A DNA stretch of 7,447 nucleotides from FEN-1297 sp046705645 (GCA_046705645.1 JBJKQE010000087.1:1-7447), one strand, 5' to 3'; numbered from the stretch's first letter, positions 1 to 4,527 are shown. Notes: a model not told the origin generated them from the sequence alone. Translations and numbers: made by a program.

Positions 1-117
1 GCCGGAAACTGCAATAAAAAAACTTTTATTACTTTTATTTACCGATTCTTTCAATTGATTTGCCAGATTTTCGGCTAATTCATCAGGTGTATCAAATAAT
101 TGGAATTTTTTACTCAT
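1..117 (-). CDS. pgl: 6-phosphogluconolactonase, N-terminal part (cut by window edge)
   Basis: Reading the minus strand from the ATG at 117-115 gives 39 uninterrupted codons to the window edge. The protein starts MSKKFQLFDTPDELAENLAN and reaches FFIAVSG. A helix rich in Asp/Glu/Leu followed by a hydrophobic strand ending in SG is the usual start of 6-phosphogluconolactonase, where the SGG(S/T)TP loop binds the sugar phosphate. The enzyme hydrolyses 6-phosphogluconolactone to 6-phosphogluconate in the oxidative pentose phosphate pathway, in the cytoplasm. Only the first SG of the loop is inside the window. The upstream bases are AT-rich with no clear Shine-Dalgarno sequence. The family also includes glucosamine-6-phosphate deaminase, which shares the fold, so the assignment rests on the N-terminal pattern alone. 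Confidence 0.68.
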   Translation of the reverse strand, partial: MSKKFQLFDTPDELAENLANQLKESVNKSNKSFFIAVSG

Positions 118-425
118 AAATATTTACTATAAAATTATATATTTATAAAACTAAAATTATTATAATAGAATTTACGGGATGATAATCACAACTATAAAAG
201 ATCAACTCAAATTTTTTCATAACAAAAATTTATAATTTCATTAATAAAAACATTTGCAATACGAAATATTATATTAAGGAGGAAAATGACAACATGTTGA
301 AGGAACCGGGATAAAAATATTTATTCTGGGTGAATAATAATTTTTTGACTAACTTTGATGTGTTAATTTTTTCTACTATACCGGATAATTTGGTTTTACC
401 ATTCATTCAATAGTTCGGGAAATAA
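118..425. other. AT-rich intergenic region with a tiny ORF behind a strong ribosome site
   Basis: This spacer separates the divergently transcribed pgl fragment and the membrane-protein gene at 426, so it should hold both promoters; I could not place either one convincingly. The only clear signal is AAGGAGG at 276-282, the strongest Shine-Dalgarno match in the window. It precedes two overlapping mini-ORFs: ATG 286 (MTTC, ends at 300) and ATG 294 (MLKEPG, ends at 314). The second has the more usual spacing (11 nt). Neither is long enough to call as a gene. A TTGACT at 345-350 has no well-spaced -10 box. Confidence 0.4.
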
Positions 426-1193
426 ATGAAGCAATCTATTATTTTATGGACAGCAGCATCCATTATTACACTTTTAGCAGGTTATGCACAAAGTATCAAA
501 TCGCCGTATTACCCTGTAAACGGAACCATTACCGTAATTTCGGGTTACGCTTCGTTCAGCTTTGATAAAGTGTACAGAGGAAAAGACGGTTACCCTGTTT
601 GGATAGTAGCAGATTTTAACGGACTTAAAGGAGAATTAAAATGGCGCAGTGCTGATAATAACGGTGAATGGCAAATAATTAAAATGCAGCCTAAAGGTGA
701 AGCACTTTATGCTGAAATTCCAGCTCATCAGCCACTTAGTAAGGTTGAATACAGGGTAACTTTAACCGACCAGGGAAAAACATTTCTTGTGCCTCAAACG
801 GAAATCGCAAAGATACAATTTCTCGGACATGTACCCTCACAAATTATGATGTTTTATTATATAACCTTATTCGCAGGAATTCTTTTAGGAATTAGAACCG
901 GATTTGAAGTTTTTAAGGATAAACCGCGAATAAAAATGTATACCATCTTTACTCTTATTTCATTCTTTGCTTTTACACTTATATTTAGTACTGTAAAAAA
1001 GGGATGCGAGCTTGGTGCTATAGGCGGAACAAAAATTCTTCCTATCTCTGATTTATTCAGCAGCGGACCTATATTTCTTTTTGTACTTTGGATAGCTGCA
1101 TTAATTTTAATTTTCAATACTAAAAAATACAAAACGTGGGCTGCCCTAAGTGCTGCGGGAACCGTACTTATATTTTTACTTGCAAATTTTTAA
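426..1193 (+). CDS. Five-helix membrane protein with an extracytoplasmic beta-rich domain, unknown function
   Basis: The 255-residue protein is not one I recognise. Residues 4-20 form a hydrophobic segment (signal anchor or signal peptide). Residues 23-135 form a hydrophilic domain with alternating beta-type pattern (for example VWIVADFNGLKGELKW, then VEYRVTLTDQG), which resembles a small immunoglobulin-like or carbohydrate-binding-like sandwich. Four more hydrophobic helices follow near 140-160, 170-190, 212-231 and 236-254. The likely arrangement is an outside domain held by a membrane bundle. A single Cys (194) sits in a Gly-rich loop between helices 3 and 4. The start at 426 is the first ATG of the frame and has only a weak purine run (GGGAAA) before it. 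The gene converges on hisN with 39 bp between the stops and no evident terminator hairpin. No function is proposed. Confidence 0.75.
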   Translation: MKQSIILWTAASIITLLAGYAQSIKSPYYPVNGTITVISGYASFSFDKVYRGKDGYPVWIVADFNGLKGELKWRSADNNGEWQIIKMQPKGEALYAEIPAHQPLSKVEYRVTLTDQGKTFLVPQTEIAKIQFLGHVPSQIMMFYYITLFAGILLGIRTGFEVFKDKPRIKMYTIFTLISFFAFTLIFSTVKKGCELGAIGGTKILPISDLFSSGPIFLFVLWIAALILIFNTKKYKTWAALSAAGTVLIFLLANF

Positions 1194-1232
1194 TGCAATT
1201 AAAAATCCTTTACTATTTGAACTTTATAAAAA

Positions 1233-1994
1233 TCAATTAAGAATTTGAATCACTTTTTTATGTATTTCCGGCGAAGCAGCAATAATGCTGTTTCCCTTTA
1301 CCGGATCATTGCCTTGATAGTCTGTAATTATTCCTCCTGCACCTTTTATAACCGGTATTAATGCCATCGAATCCCATACATTCATTATGGGATCAACCAT
1401 TATATCTGCAAAACCGGTTGAAAGCAGATAATAACCGAAGCAATCACCCCAGTTGCGATAAAGCTTTACCTTGCCGGTTAGTTCATCAAACTTATTTCCA
1501 TCTTGATATTTTTTTATATCAAGATAATCAGTTGTTAATAACACTGCTTCGGAAAAGTTTTCACATGGCCTCACTTTTACTATCTGATTATTTAACTCCG
1601 TTGAATTATTATCACCAAAGAGAAATTCTTTAAGAATCGGCTGATTGATTACGCCAAGAATAGGCTCACCGTCTTTAACTAACGCAATTAAAGTCCCAAA
1701 TGTTACAGTACCGCAAATAAAACTTTTTGTACCGTCAATCGGGTCGAGAATCCATTTATAGCTTGAAGATGAATTATGCTCGCCGAATTCCTCTCCCAAA
1801 ATTCCGTGATTAGGAAACTGCTTCATAATTTCTTCACGCATAATCTCTTCTGCTTTTTTATCTGCAATGGTAACCGGCGAATCATCGGATTTGGAATCAA
1901 TTTTTAACTCCGTACGGAAATAATTTTTTATAATTTTGCCGCTTATATCTGCAAGGTGTTTTGTAAATAATTTAAATTCTTTAATGTCATCCAT
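1233..1994 (-). CDS. hisN: Histidinol-phosphatase, inositol monophosphatase-like (HisN type)
   Basis: The 253-residue protein has the full signature of the Mg-dependent inositol monophosphatase superfamily: ADKKAEE near 44-50, the GEEFG metal-binding glutamates at 67-71, the WILDPIDGTKSF motif at 81-92 with metal ligands D84 and D87, and the WDSMALIPVIKGAGG motif at 207-221 with D208. The stretch RNWGDCFGYYLLSTGFADI (180-198), where a Trp replaces the common second Gly, is typical of the HisN branch. HisN removes phosphate from L-histidinol phosphate, the penultimate step of histidine synthesis. Length is normal for the family and no catalytic residue is missing. The ATG at 1994 follows an AGGTT ribosome-site-like stretch about six bases upstream. 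No other his gene is present in the window. Activity on inositol phosphate or another phosphate ester cannot be excluded from sequence. Confidence 0.85.
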   Translation of the reverse strand: MDDIKEFKLFTKHLADISGKIIKNYFRTELKIDSKSDDSPVTIADKKAEEIMREEIMKQFPNHGILGEEFGEHNSSSSYKWILDPIDGTKSFICGTVTFGTLIALVKDGEPILGVINQPILKEFLFGDNNSTELNNQIVKVRPCENFSEAVLLTTDYLDIKKYQDGNKFDELTGKVKLYRNWGDCFGYYLLSTGFADIMVDPIMNVWDSMALIPVIKGAGGIITDYQGNDPVKGNSIIAASPEIHKKVIQILN

Positions 1995-2187
1995 TTAGAA
2001 CCTAATAAAATATTTATTGGTTAAAATTTAAGCATAAAACCGGGTATTTTTTACTTTGTCTAAAGAGAAACTATCTTTATATTAGTAACCTTAAAAATGA
2101 AATATATAATATTGCAAAGATAAATTAAATTATTTCATTTTAATTGTTCTTTTGGAAAATTCTTGTAACAATCCGGAGAGATGACAG

Positions 2188-2215
2188 CCCGCCTTCGTTA
2201 AAAAACTTCGGCGGG
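2188..2215 (-). repeat. Conserved-core hairpin, copy R1 (inside the tRNA fragment)
   Basis: The arms CCCGCC (2188-2193) and GGCGGG (2210-2215) are perfectly complementary; G2187 and T2216 add a wobble. The 16-base core read on the minus strand is GAAGTTTTTTAACGAA: GAA, an inner GTT/AAC mini-stem around TTTT, then GAA. It belongs with the hairpins at 2429-2456 and 2884-2970, which have different outer arms but the same GAA...G(A/T)A frame. It is placed on the minus strand because the GAAGC-type core reads that way. Confidence 0.7.
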
Positions 2216-2228
2216 TAAAAGTGGTTTG

Positions 2229-2254
2229 AGCCGGAGGCTTATCAGCCTATGGCT
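2229..2254. repeat. Two-step hairpin inserted in the tRNA fragment
   Basis: Outer arms AGCC (2229-2232) and GGCT (2251-2254) enclose inner arms AGGCT (2235-2239) and AGCCT (2244-2248) with a TATC loop. The two stems are separated by a symmetric GG / AT internal loop. It interrupts the same tRNA-like fragment as R1 but does not have the GAAGC core, so it is either a second hairpin type or a strongly altered copy. Confidence 0.5.
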
Positions 2255-2272
2255 GAGAATGCGGCGCTCTTG

Positions 2273-2310
2273 TTGAACAGAGTTAACTCGTTTTTGGAAA
2301 GACTGTTCAA
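2273..2310. repeat. Inverted repeat TTGAACAG / CTGTTCAA
   Basis: TTGAACAG (2273-2280) and CTGTTCAA (2303-2310) are exact reverse complements separated by 22 bases, which contain the palindrome AGTTAACT (2281-2288). The right arm lies inside the spacer of the proposed tRNA-Ser promoter, so the repeat could affect initiation or only mark where the upstream copy ends. Confidence 0.4.
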
Positions 2311-2322
2311 AATATATAGAAT
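2294..2322 (+). promoter_or_regulatory. Probable sigma-70-type promoter of tRNA-Ser
   Basis: TTGGAA (2294-2299) and TAGAAT (2317-2322) are spaced by exactly 17 bases, and transcription would start near 2329, about 14 bases before the tRNA 5' end. The upstream tRNA fragment has a matching TTGGAA (2152-2157) but no -10 box at the right distance, consistent with it being dead. Confidence 0.5.
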
Positions 2323-2342
2323 CAAGTAGTTCTTTTAAATTT

Positions 2343-2429
2343 GGAGAGATGGCAGAGTGGTTGAATGCGGCGGTCTTGAAAACCGTTAAGGATGCAAGTC
2401 CTTCCGGGGTTCGAATCCCTGTCTCTCCG
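2343..2429 (+). tRNA. tRNA-Ser, anticodon UGA
   Basis: The 87-base sequence folds as a class II tRNA. The acceptor is GGAGAGA (2343-2349) with TCTCTCC (2422-2428). A three-pair D arm follows. The anticodon stem GCGGT/ACCGT holds the loop CTTGAAA, with anticodon TGA at 2377-2379 (reads UCA and related Ser codons). The long variable arm AAGGA/TCCTT is diagnostic of Ser, and the T loop is TTCGAAT. The discriminator is G2429. CCA is not encoded; the next bases are CTA. The gene follows a good promoter and its last base is also the first base of hairpin R2, so the primary transcript would run directly into that hairpin. Confidence 0.96.
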
Positions 2430-2456
2430 CTAACCTACGCTAAAGCTTCGGTTAGC
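2429..2456 (-). repeat. Conserved-core hairpin, copy R2 (abuts the tRNA-Ser 3' end)
   Basis: Arms GCTAACC (2429-2435) and GGTTAGC (2450-2456) pair perfectly over seven bases. The 14-base core on the plus strand is TACGCTAAAGCTTC, or GAAGCTTTAGCGTA on the minus strand. The hairpin shares G2429, the tRNA discriminator base. An overlapping 14-base perfect palindrome (2451-2464) offers an alternative fold. In tRNA transcripts it could act as a 3' stem-loop, but it lacks a T run, so it is not a standard terminator. Confidence 0.75.
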
Positions 2457-2550
2457 TAGCTAACATAAAATAAAATATTGTATGGCTGGCTAACATATAA
2501 TCAAATTTTGTTTTGCCGACTAAAATGCAATAAAATATTGTTTGATCAGC
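2429..2550 (+). repeat. Degenerate array of four units of about 30 bp after tRNA-Ser
   Basis: Four units follow one another at 2429-2458, 2459-2488, 2489-2519 and 2520-2550 (30, 30, 31 and 31 bases). The first three start with GCTAAC and the fourth with CTAAAA. The first unit is hairpin R2. Units two and three agree at 24 of 30 aligned positions, and units two and four share AATAAAATATTGT. Units two to four have lost the GAAGC core and are AT-rich inside. The 30-base step equals that of the array on the far side of the GIY-YIG gene. Confidence 0.55.
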
Positions 2551-2647
2551 CATTGTGTTGATGCTTGCATAAAAAACTTATAGTATTTCTATATTTGAGT
2601 ACGTTGTTTACTTATTTTTAAATATAAATTTTAAGAGGGGTGAATTT

Positions 2648-2905
2648 ATGTATTATGTTTATATTTTAAAAAGTATCAAGTATAATTTTATTTACGTTGG
2701 TTCGACTAACGACATCAAAAGAAGGTTTGAAGAACATAATGAAGGCTTATCCAAGTCTACTGCCCCATATAGACCTTTCGATTTAAATGCATTCATAGCT
2801 GTTAAAACCCAAAAGAAGGCAAGAGAACTTGAGAAATATTTTAAATCAGGTTCCGGAAAAGCAATCCTCAAAAAACGAATTTTAGTTGACGAAGCTTCAG
2901 CGTAG
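2648..2905 (+). CDS. Small stand-alone GIY-YIG nuclease-domain protein
   Basis: The 85-residue protein consists of one GIY-YIG domain. It shows the GIY equivalent VYI (4-6), the YIG equivalent YVG (16-18), R25 in DIKRRFEEH, H30, and the metal-binding E62 in ARELEKYFKSGSGKAILKKR. All expected catalytic positions are occupied, so it should be an active Mg-dependent nuclease in the cytoplasm. Family members of this size (COG2827/YhbQ-like) usually have no extra DNA-binding domain and their substrates are poorly known; related domains act in homing endonucleases and in repair. A purine-rich ribosome site (AGAGGGG) lies seven bases before the ATG, better than most genes here. The last residues (VDEASA) and the TAG stop are encoded inside the first 30-bp hairpin unit, so the native C-terminus may have been replaced by repeat sequence. 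It is the only gene between the tRNA and the tRNA-end copy. Confidence 0.88.
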   Translation: MYYVYILKSIKYNFIYVGSTNDIKRRFEEHNEGLSKSTAPYRPFDLNAFIAVKTQKKARELEKYFKSGSGKAILKKRILVDEASA

Positions 2906-2970
2906 TCAACTTTAGCTGACGAAGCATTAGCGTAGTTGGTTTTAGTCAACGAAGCCTTGGCGAAGTTGAC
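2881..2970 (+). repeat. Three tandem 30-bp conserved-core hairpin units (R3-R5)
   Basis: Units lie at 2881-2910, 2911-2940 and 2941-2970, exactly 30 bases apart, each starting TTTAG. R3 has arms AGTTGAC/GTCAACT (2884-2890, 2905-2911) around GAAGCTTCAGCGTA. R4 has AGCTGAC/GTTGGTT (2914-2920, 2935-2941), which pairs fully only with three G.T wobbles, around GAAGCATTAGCGTA. R5 has GTCAAC/GTTGAC (2945-2950, 2965-2970) around GAAGCCTTGGCGAA. Arms differ while pairing is kept. R3 overlaps the end of the GIY-YIG gene. The orientation is opposite to R1 and R2. Confidence 0.8.
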
Positions 2971-2984
2971 CCCAGTTTCTCCGC
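2971..2984 (+). repeat. Imperfect copy of the tRNA-Ser 3' end (att-like)
   Basis: CCCAGTTTCTCCGC matches the tRNA-Ser 3' end at 2417-2430 (CCCTGTCTCTCCGC) at 12 of 14 positions, in the same orientation. It starts directly after the third hairpin unit and is followed directly by the next inverted-repeat module. The position makes it a candidate for the far junction of the cassette; the match is short, so chance similarity remains possible. Confidence 0.45.
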
Positions 2985-2991
2985 AAAACAA

Positions 2992-3019
2992 AATGTCCCG
3001 GTAAGGGACATTCTTATTT
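2992..3019. terminator. Terminator-like hairpin after the GIY-YIG cassette
   Basis: AATGTCCC (2992-2999) and GGGACATT (3005-3012) form a perfect eight-pair stem with loop GGTAA. It is preceded by an A-rich stretch (AAAACAAA) and followed by TTCTTATTT, so it could end transcription leaving the GIY-YIG gene. The T tract is broken by C and A, so efficiency is uncertain, and the same bases take part in the larger inverted repeat. Confidence 0.45.
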
Positions 3020-3023
3020 CCCG

Positions 3024-3064
3024 AGCGTTGAAAATTTACTTTCATAAGCGAAGGGGAATAAAAA
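3024..3064 (+). repeat. Dispersed repeat, module 2, first copy
   Basis: The 41 bases agree with 4487-4527 at 40 positions, the only difference being G3056 versus A4519. The first 32 bases (3024-3055) are identical. The module contains TGAAA/TTTCA arms. In this copy it stands before module 1; at 4389-4527 it directly follows module 1. Confidence 0.8.
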
Positions 3065-3087
3065 TGAAGAATTGTAAAGCAATTCGG

Positions 3088-3196
3088 ACATTTTGTTTTA
3101 GCGTCCCCCCTTAGGGATCACGTAAGTGAATCCCTAACATTCCTTTTAATAATATCCTCTGATAATCTGATACATTTTATCTTGAAGCGTTGAAAA
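3088..3196 (+). repeat. Dispersed repeat, module 1, first copy
   Basis: These 109 bases align with 4389-4497 with roughly a dozen differences; the last 59 bases differ at only two positions. A hairpin at 3111-3137 pairs TTAGGGAT with ATCCCTAA and CAC with GTG around GTAA, with A3129 bulged. In the other copy the inner pairs are CAT/ATG, a compensatory change. After 3196 this copy continues into a diverged form of module 2 (GAAAAC/GTTTTC arms). No conserved reading frame explains the conservation. Confidence 0.8.
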
Positions 3197-3282
3197 CTTG
3201 TTTTCATTTTCGACTTTCTGAATTTTTCTGCTAACATACAATTCTATTTTTATTGTCAATGTACACAAATTAGGTATTTAAC

Positions 3283-3299
3283 TCATTAATTTTTAATGA
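3283..3299. repeat. AT-rich hairpin, left flank of the 3333-3995 gene
   Basis: TCATTAA (3283-3289) and TTAATGA (3293-3299) pair perfectly around TTT. It lies 34 bases beyond the stop codon of the minus-strand gene and could be part of its 3' end. The surrounding 35-40 bases resemble those of the hairpin at 4115-4139 on the other side of the gene. Confidence 0.45.
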
Positions 3300-3332
3300 A
3301 TTATAGACAAAAATTATCAATGTTTTTAATTT

Positions 3333-3995
3333 TTATAGCTGACCTCCTAAATTTATTTTACTTGGAATACCTAAACTACCAAAAACAAGTAATCCCAAAA
3401 CAATTATTAAAGGGACAGCTATCAGAACTGTATTAATTATATTAAATTTTTGTATTTGAATTGCCCCTATATCATGAGAGAAAAACACATTTAATTTATC
3501 TTTATTTTCCTTAACTAACCATCGCTGAACTCCTTTTGATTTACTTAAATCTATTATTTTATCATTATCACATCTTATTATAGTATTATTTTTTAACCAA
3601 TAGAGTTCCCATAGATTAGGATCAATACTCATAAAGGTCATCGAATCTATATCCGCTTTGTTTATAAATCCATTAAAATAAGTTGGGTTCATATCATCCT
3701 TTCCCATAAATAATAATCCTATTCCATAAAATAAAGTGGTGTCCCTTTTAATGAAATAACAGTCTTTAGATGAGGTTTCGATTTCTGATTTATTTTTTAG
3801 TATGAACTTAAGGTTATCTTGAGATTTTATATTTTGCGGATTGTATTCACTATCGTTCAAAGTATAATAAGAGTAACACCCCATATTGCTTAAAGGTATC
3901 TCAACAAATAAACAATAGATTAATACATAAATGAATACACTTTTTATTTTCTTAGATTTTCTATTGATTGTATTTCCTTTATTTAATGAATCCAT
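3333..3995 (-). CDS. Putative envelope protein with N-terminal signal and C-terminal membrane segment, unknown function
   Basis: From the ATG at 3995 the protein has 220 residues. I chose this start over the ATG at 4007 because GAGGT lies five bases before it, while nothing suitable precedes 4007. A Lys/Arg-rich head (residues 6-18) is followed by a hydrophobic stretch (19-35) and SNMGC (36-40). That looks like a lipoprotein export signal, but N at -3 is not a standard lipobox, so lipidation is uncertain. A soluble, Asn/Asp/Lys-rich part follows (about 41-187). A strong hydrophobic helix lies at 190-205 with a short tail. The middle has repeated hydroxyl/charged strands but no motif I recognise. 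The gene is more AT-rich than hisN and stands alone between direct copies of the dispersed repeat, which suggests acquired or cassette-like DNA. Confidence 0.65.
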   Translation of the reverse strand: MDSLNKGNTINRKSKKIKSVFIYVLIYCLFVEIPLSNMGCYSYYTLNDSEYNPQNIKSQDNLKFILKNKSEIETSSKDCYFIKRDTTLFYGIGLLFMGKDDMNPTYFNGFINKADIDSMTFMSIDPNLWELYWLKNNTIIRCDNDKIIDLSKSKGVQRWLVKENKDKLNVFFSHDIGAIQIQKFNIINTVLIAVPLIIVLGLLVFGSLGIPSKINLGGQL

Positions 3996-4069
3996 TTTAG
4001 ACCTCATTGGATATATTAAAACTAATAAACTAAAATCAATAGAATGTTAAATTATTCAATTTCAATAAT

Positions 4070-4086
4070 TGTCAAAAAAATGTCAA
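4070..4086 (-). promoter_or_regulatory. Paired TTGACA boxes upstream of the 3333-3995 gene
   Basis: On the minus strand TTGACA occurs at 4086-4081 and again at 4075-4070, 11 bases (one helical turn) apart. Either could be a -35 box, but the best -10 at normal spacing (ATTTAA, 4052-4047) is poor. A repeated operator is an alternative. The boxes lie 75-91 bases before the chosen start codon. Confidence 0.25.
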
Positions 4087-4114
4087 AATTAAGTAAAATA
4101 ATTTGCAAGTGAAT

Positions 4115-4139
4115 TAATTCATTTATTTTAAATGAATTA
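4115..4139. repeat. Perfect 11-pair AT-rich hairpin, right flank of the 3333-3995 gene
   Basis: TAATTCATTTA (4115-4125) and TAAATGAATTA (4129-4139) are exact reverse complements around TTT. It resembles the hairpin at 3283-3299 in the same orientation, so similar elements stand on both sides of the gene. It lies upstream of the gene, beyond the TTGACA boxes, so it is not that gene's terminator. Confidence 0.55.
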
Positions 4140-4353
4140 TATATGCAGAATTATTTTTACGATTTCATAAAAAATAAATATAATTCAATTAATTAAACTA
4201 AAAGCCACTAAATAACTGATAAGCTTTTTCTATTTATTATCAAAAAGATTGATTATATAAAATAATATTTTAATATAAGATGAAATATTTAGATAGATAA
4301 AATGGAGGATTTCCAGTTTGAATATATCCGCCTTTTCTTCTGTGAATTAAATT

Positions 4354-4527
4354 GGAAATAAAAATGTTATTATCACGGAGCGATATGAACATTTTGTTTT
4401 AGCATCCCCCCTTAGGATCATCGTGGATGAATCCCTTTCATTCCTTTTAATAATATCCTCTGTTAATCCGATACATTTTATCTTGAAGCGTTGAAAATTT
4501 ACTTTCATAAGCGAAGGGAAATAAAAA
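4354..4527 (+). repeat. Dispersed repeat, second copy (modules 1 and 2 contiguous)
   Basis: The copy starts at GGAAATAAAAATG (4354), continues with module 1 (4389-4497, matching 3088-3196) and module 2 (4487-4527, matching 3024-3064). The internal hairpin pairs GGAT/ATCC and CAT/ATG around CGTGG (4415-4434) with A4430 bulged. It has the same orientation as the first copy, about 1.3 kb away. The unit begins and ends with GGGAATAAAAA-like sequence, so the original element may be a tandem unit of about 165 bases. Confidence 0.75.

Larger units (their letters stand above)
2175..2272 (+). pseudogene. Broken tRNA-Ser 5' fragment carrying two hairpin insertions
   Basis: Three blocks match the intact tRNA-Ser at 2343 in the same order: GGAGAGATGACAG (2175-2187; 12 of 13), AGTGGTTTGA (2220-2229; one extra T), and GAATGCGGCGCTCTTG (2257-2272; 15 of 16). 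Between blocks one and two lies the hairpin at 2188-2215, and between blocks two and three the hairpin at 2229-2254. The two insertions fall in what would be the D arm. Nothing after 2272 matches the variable arm, T arm or acceptor 3' strand, so this cannot fold into a tRNA. I read it as a decayed duplicate of the neighbouring gene that received hairpin elements. A composite built by a different route is possible. Confidence 0.6.
2431..2984. mobile_element. Candidate minimal cassette at tRNA-Ser: repeat array, GIY-YIG gene, hairpin array, tRNA-end copy
   Basis: Going right from the tRNA there is a roughly 30-bp-period array (2429-2550), a small GIY-YIG nuclease gene (2648-2905), three 30-bp hairpin units in the opposite orientation (2881-2970), and then a 14-base copy of the tRNA-Ser 3' end (2971-2984; 12 of 14). 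This layout resembles integrative elements that rebuild a tRNA 3' end on entry and leave a copy at the far side. No integrase, transposase or Rep-type HUH motif is present, so any movement would have to rely on the GIY-YIG enzyme, host repair or proteins encoded elsewhere. Boundaries and mobility are inferred from one copy. Confidence 0.45.
2985..3099. repeat. Nested imperfect inverted repeat of 115 bp
   Basis: The outer arms AAAACAAAATGTCC (2985-2998) and GGACATTTTGTTTT (3086-3099) are exact 14-base reverse complements. An inner stem pairs TTATTTCCC (3014-3022) with GGGGAATAA (3053-3061) with one G.T wobble. At the top, TGAAA (3029-3034 region) pairs with TTTCA. Two local hairpins compete with it: 2992-3012 and GAATTG/CAATTC at 3069-3085. 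The region has no credible ORF and could be a structured RNA, a small inverted-repeat element, or overlapping copies of the neighbouring repeat in opposite directions. Confidence 0.5.

Noticed and set aside
1361..1633. Plus-strand ORF inside hisN
   Set aside because: It is antisense to a well-supported enzyme gene with intact catalytic motifs.
2055..2085. Bacteroidota-type promoter (TTTG, 19 bases, TATATTAG) reading toward the tRNA region
   Set aside because: The -7 box has a mismatch in the conserved TTTG, and in DNA this AT-rich such matches are expected by chance; no gene start follows it.
2692..3045. Minus-strand ORF of 117 codons with a ten-residue repeating pattern
   Set aside because: It is the translation of the 30-bp hairpin array plus the antisense of the GIY-YIG gene. 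The periodicity comes from the DNA repeat, and the opposite frame has full GIY-YIG motifs and a good ribosome site.
3996..4007. Upstream ATG at 4007 for the envelope gene
   Set aside because: It has no ribosome site, whereas ATG 3995 is preceded by GAGGT at a good distance. The difference is only four residues.
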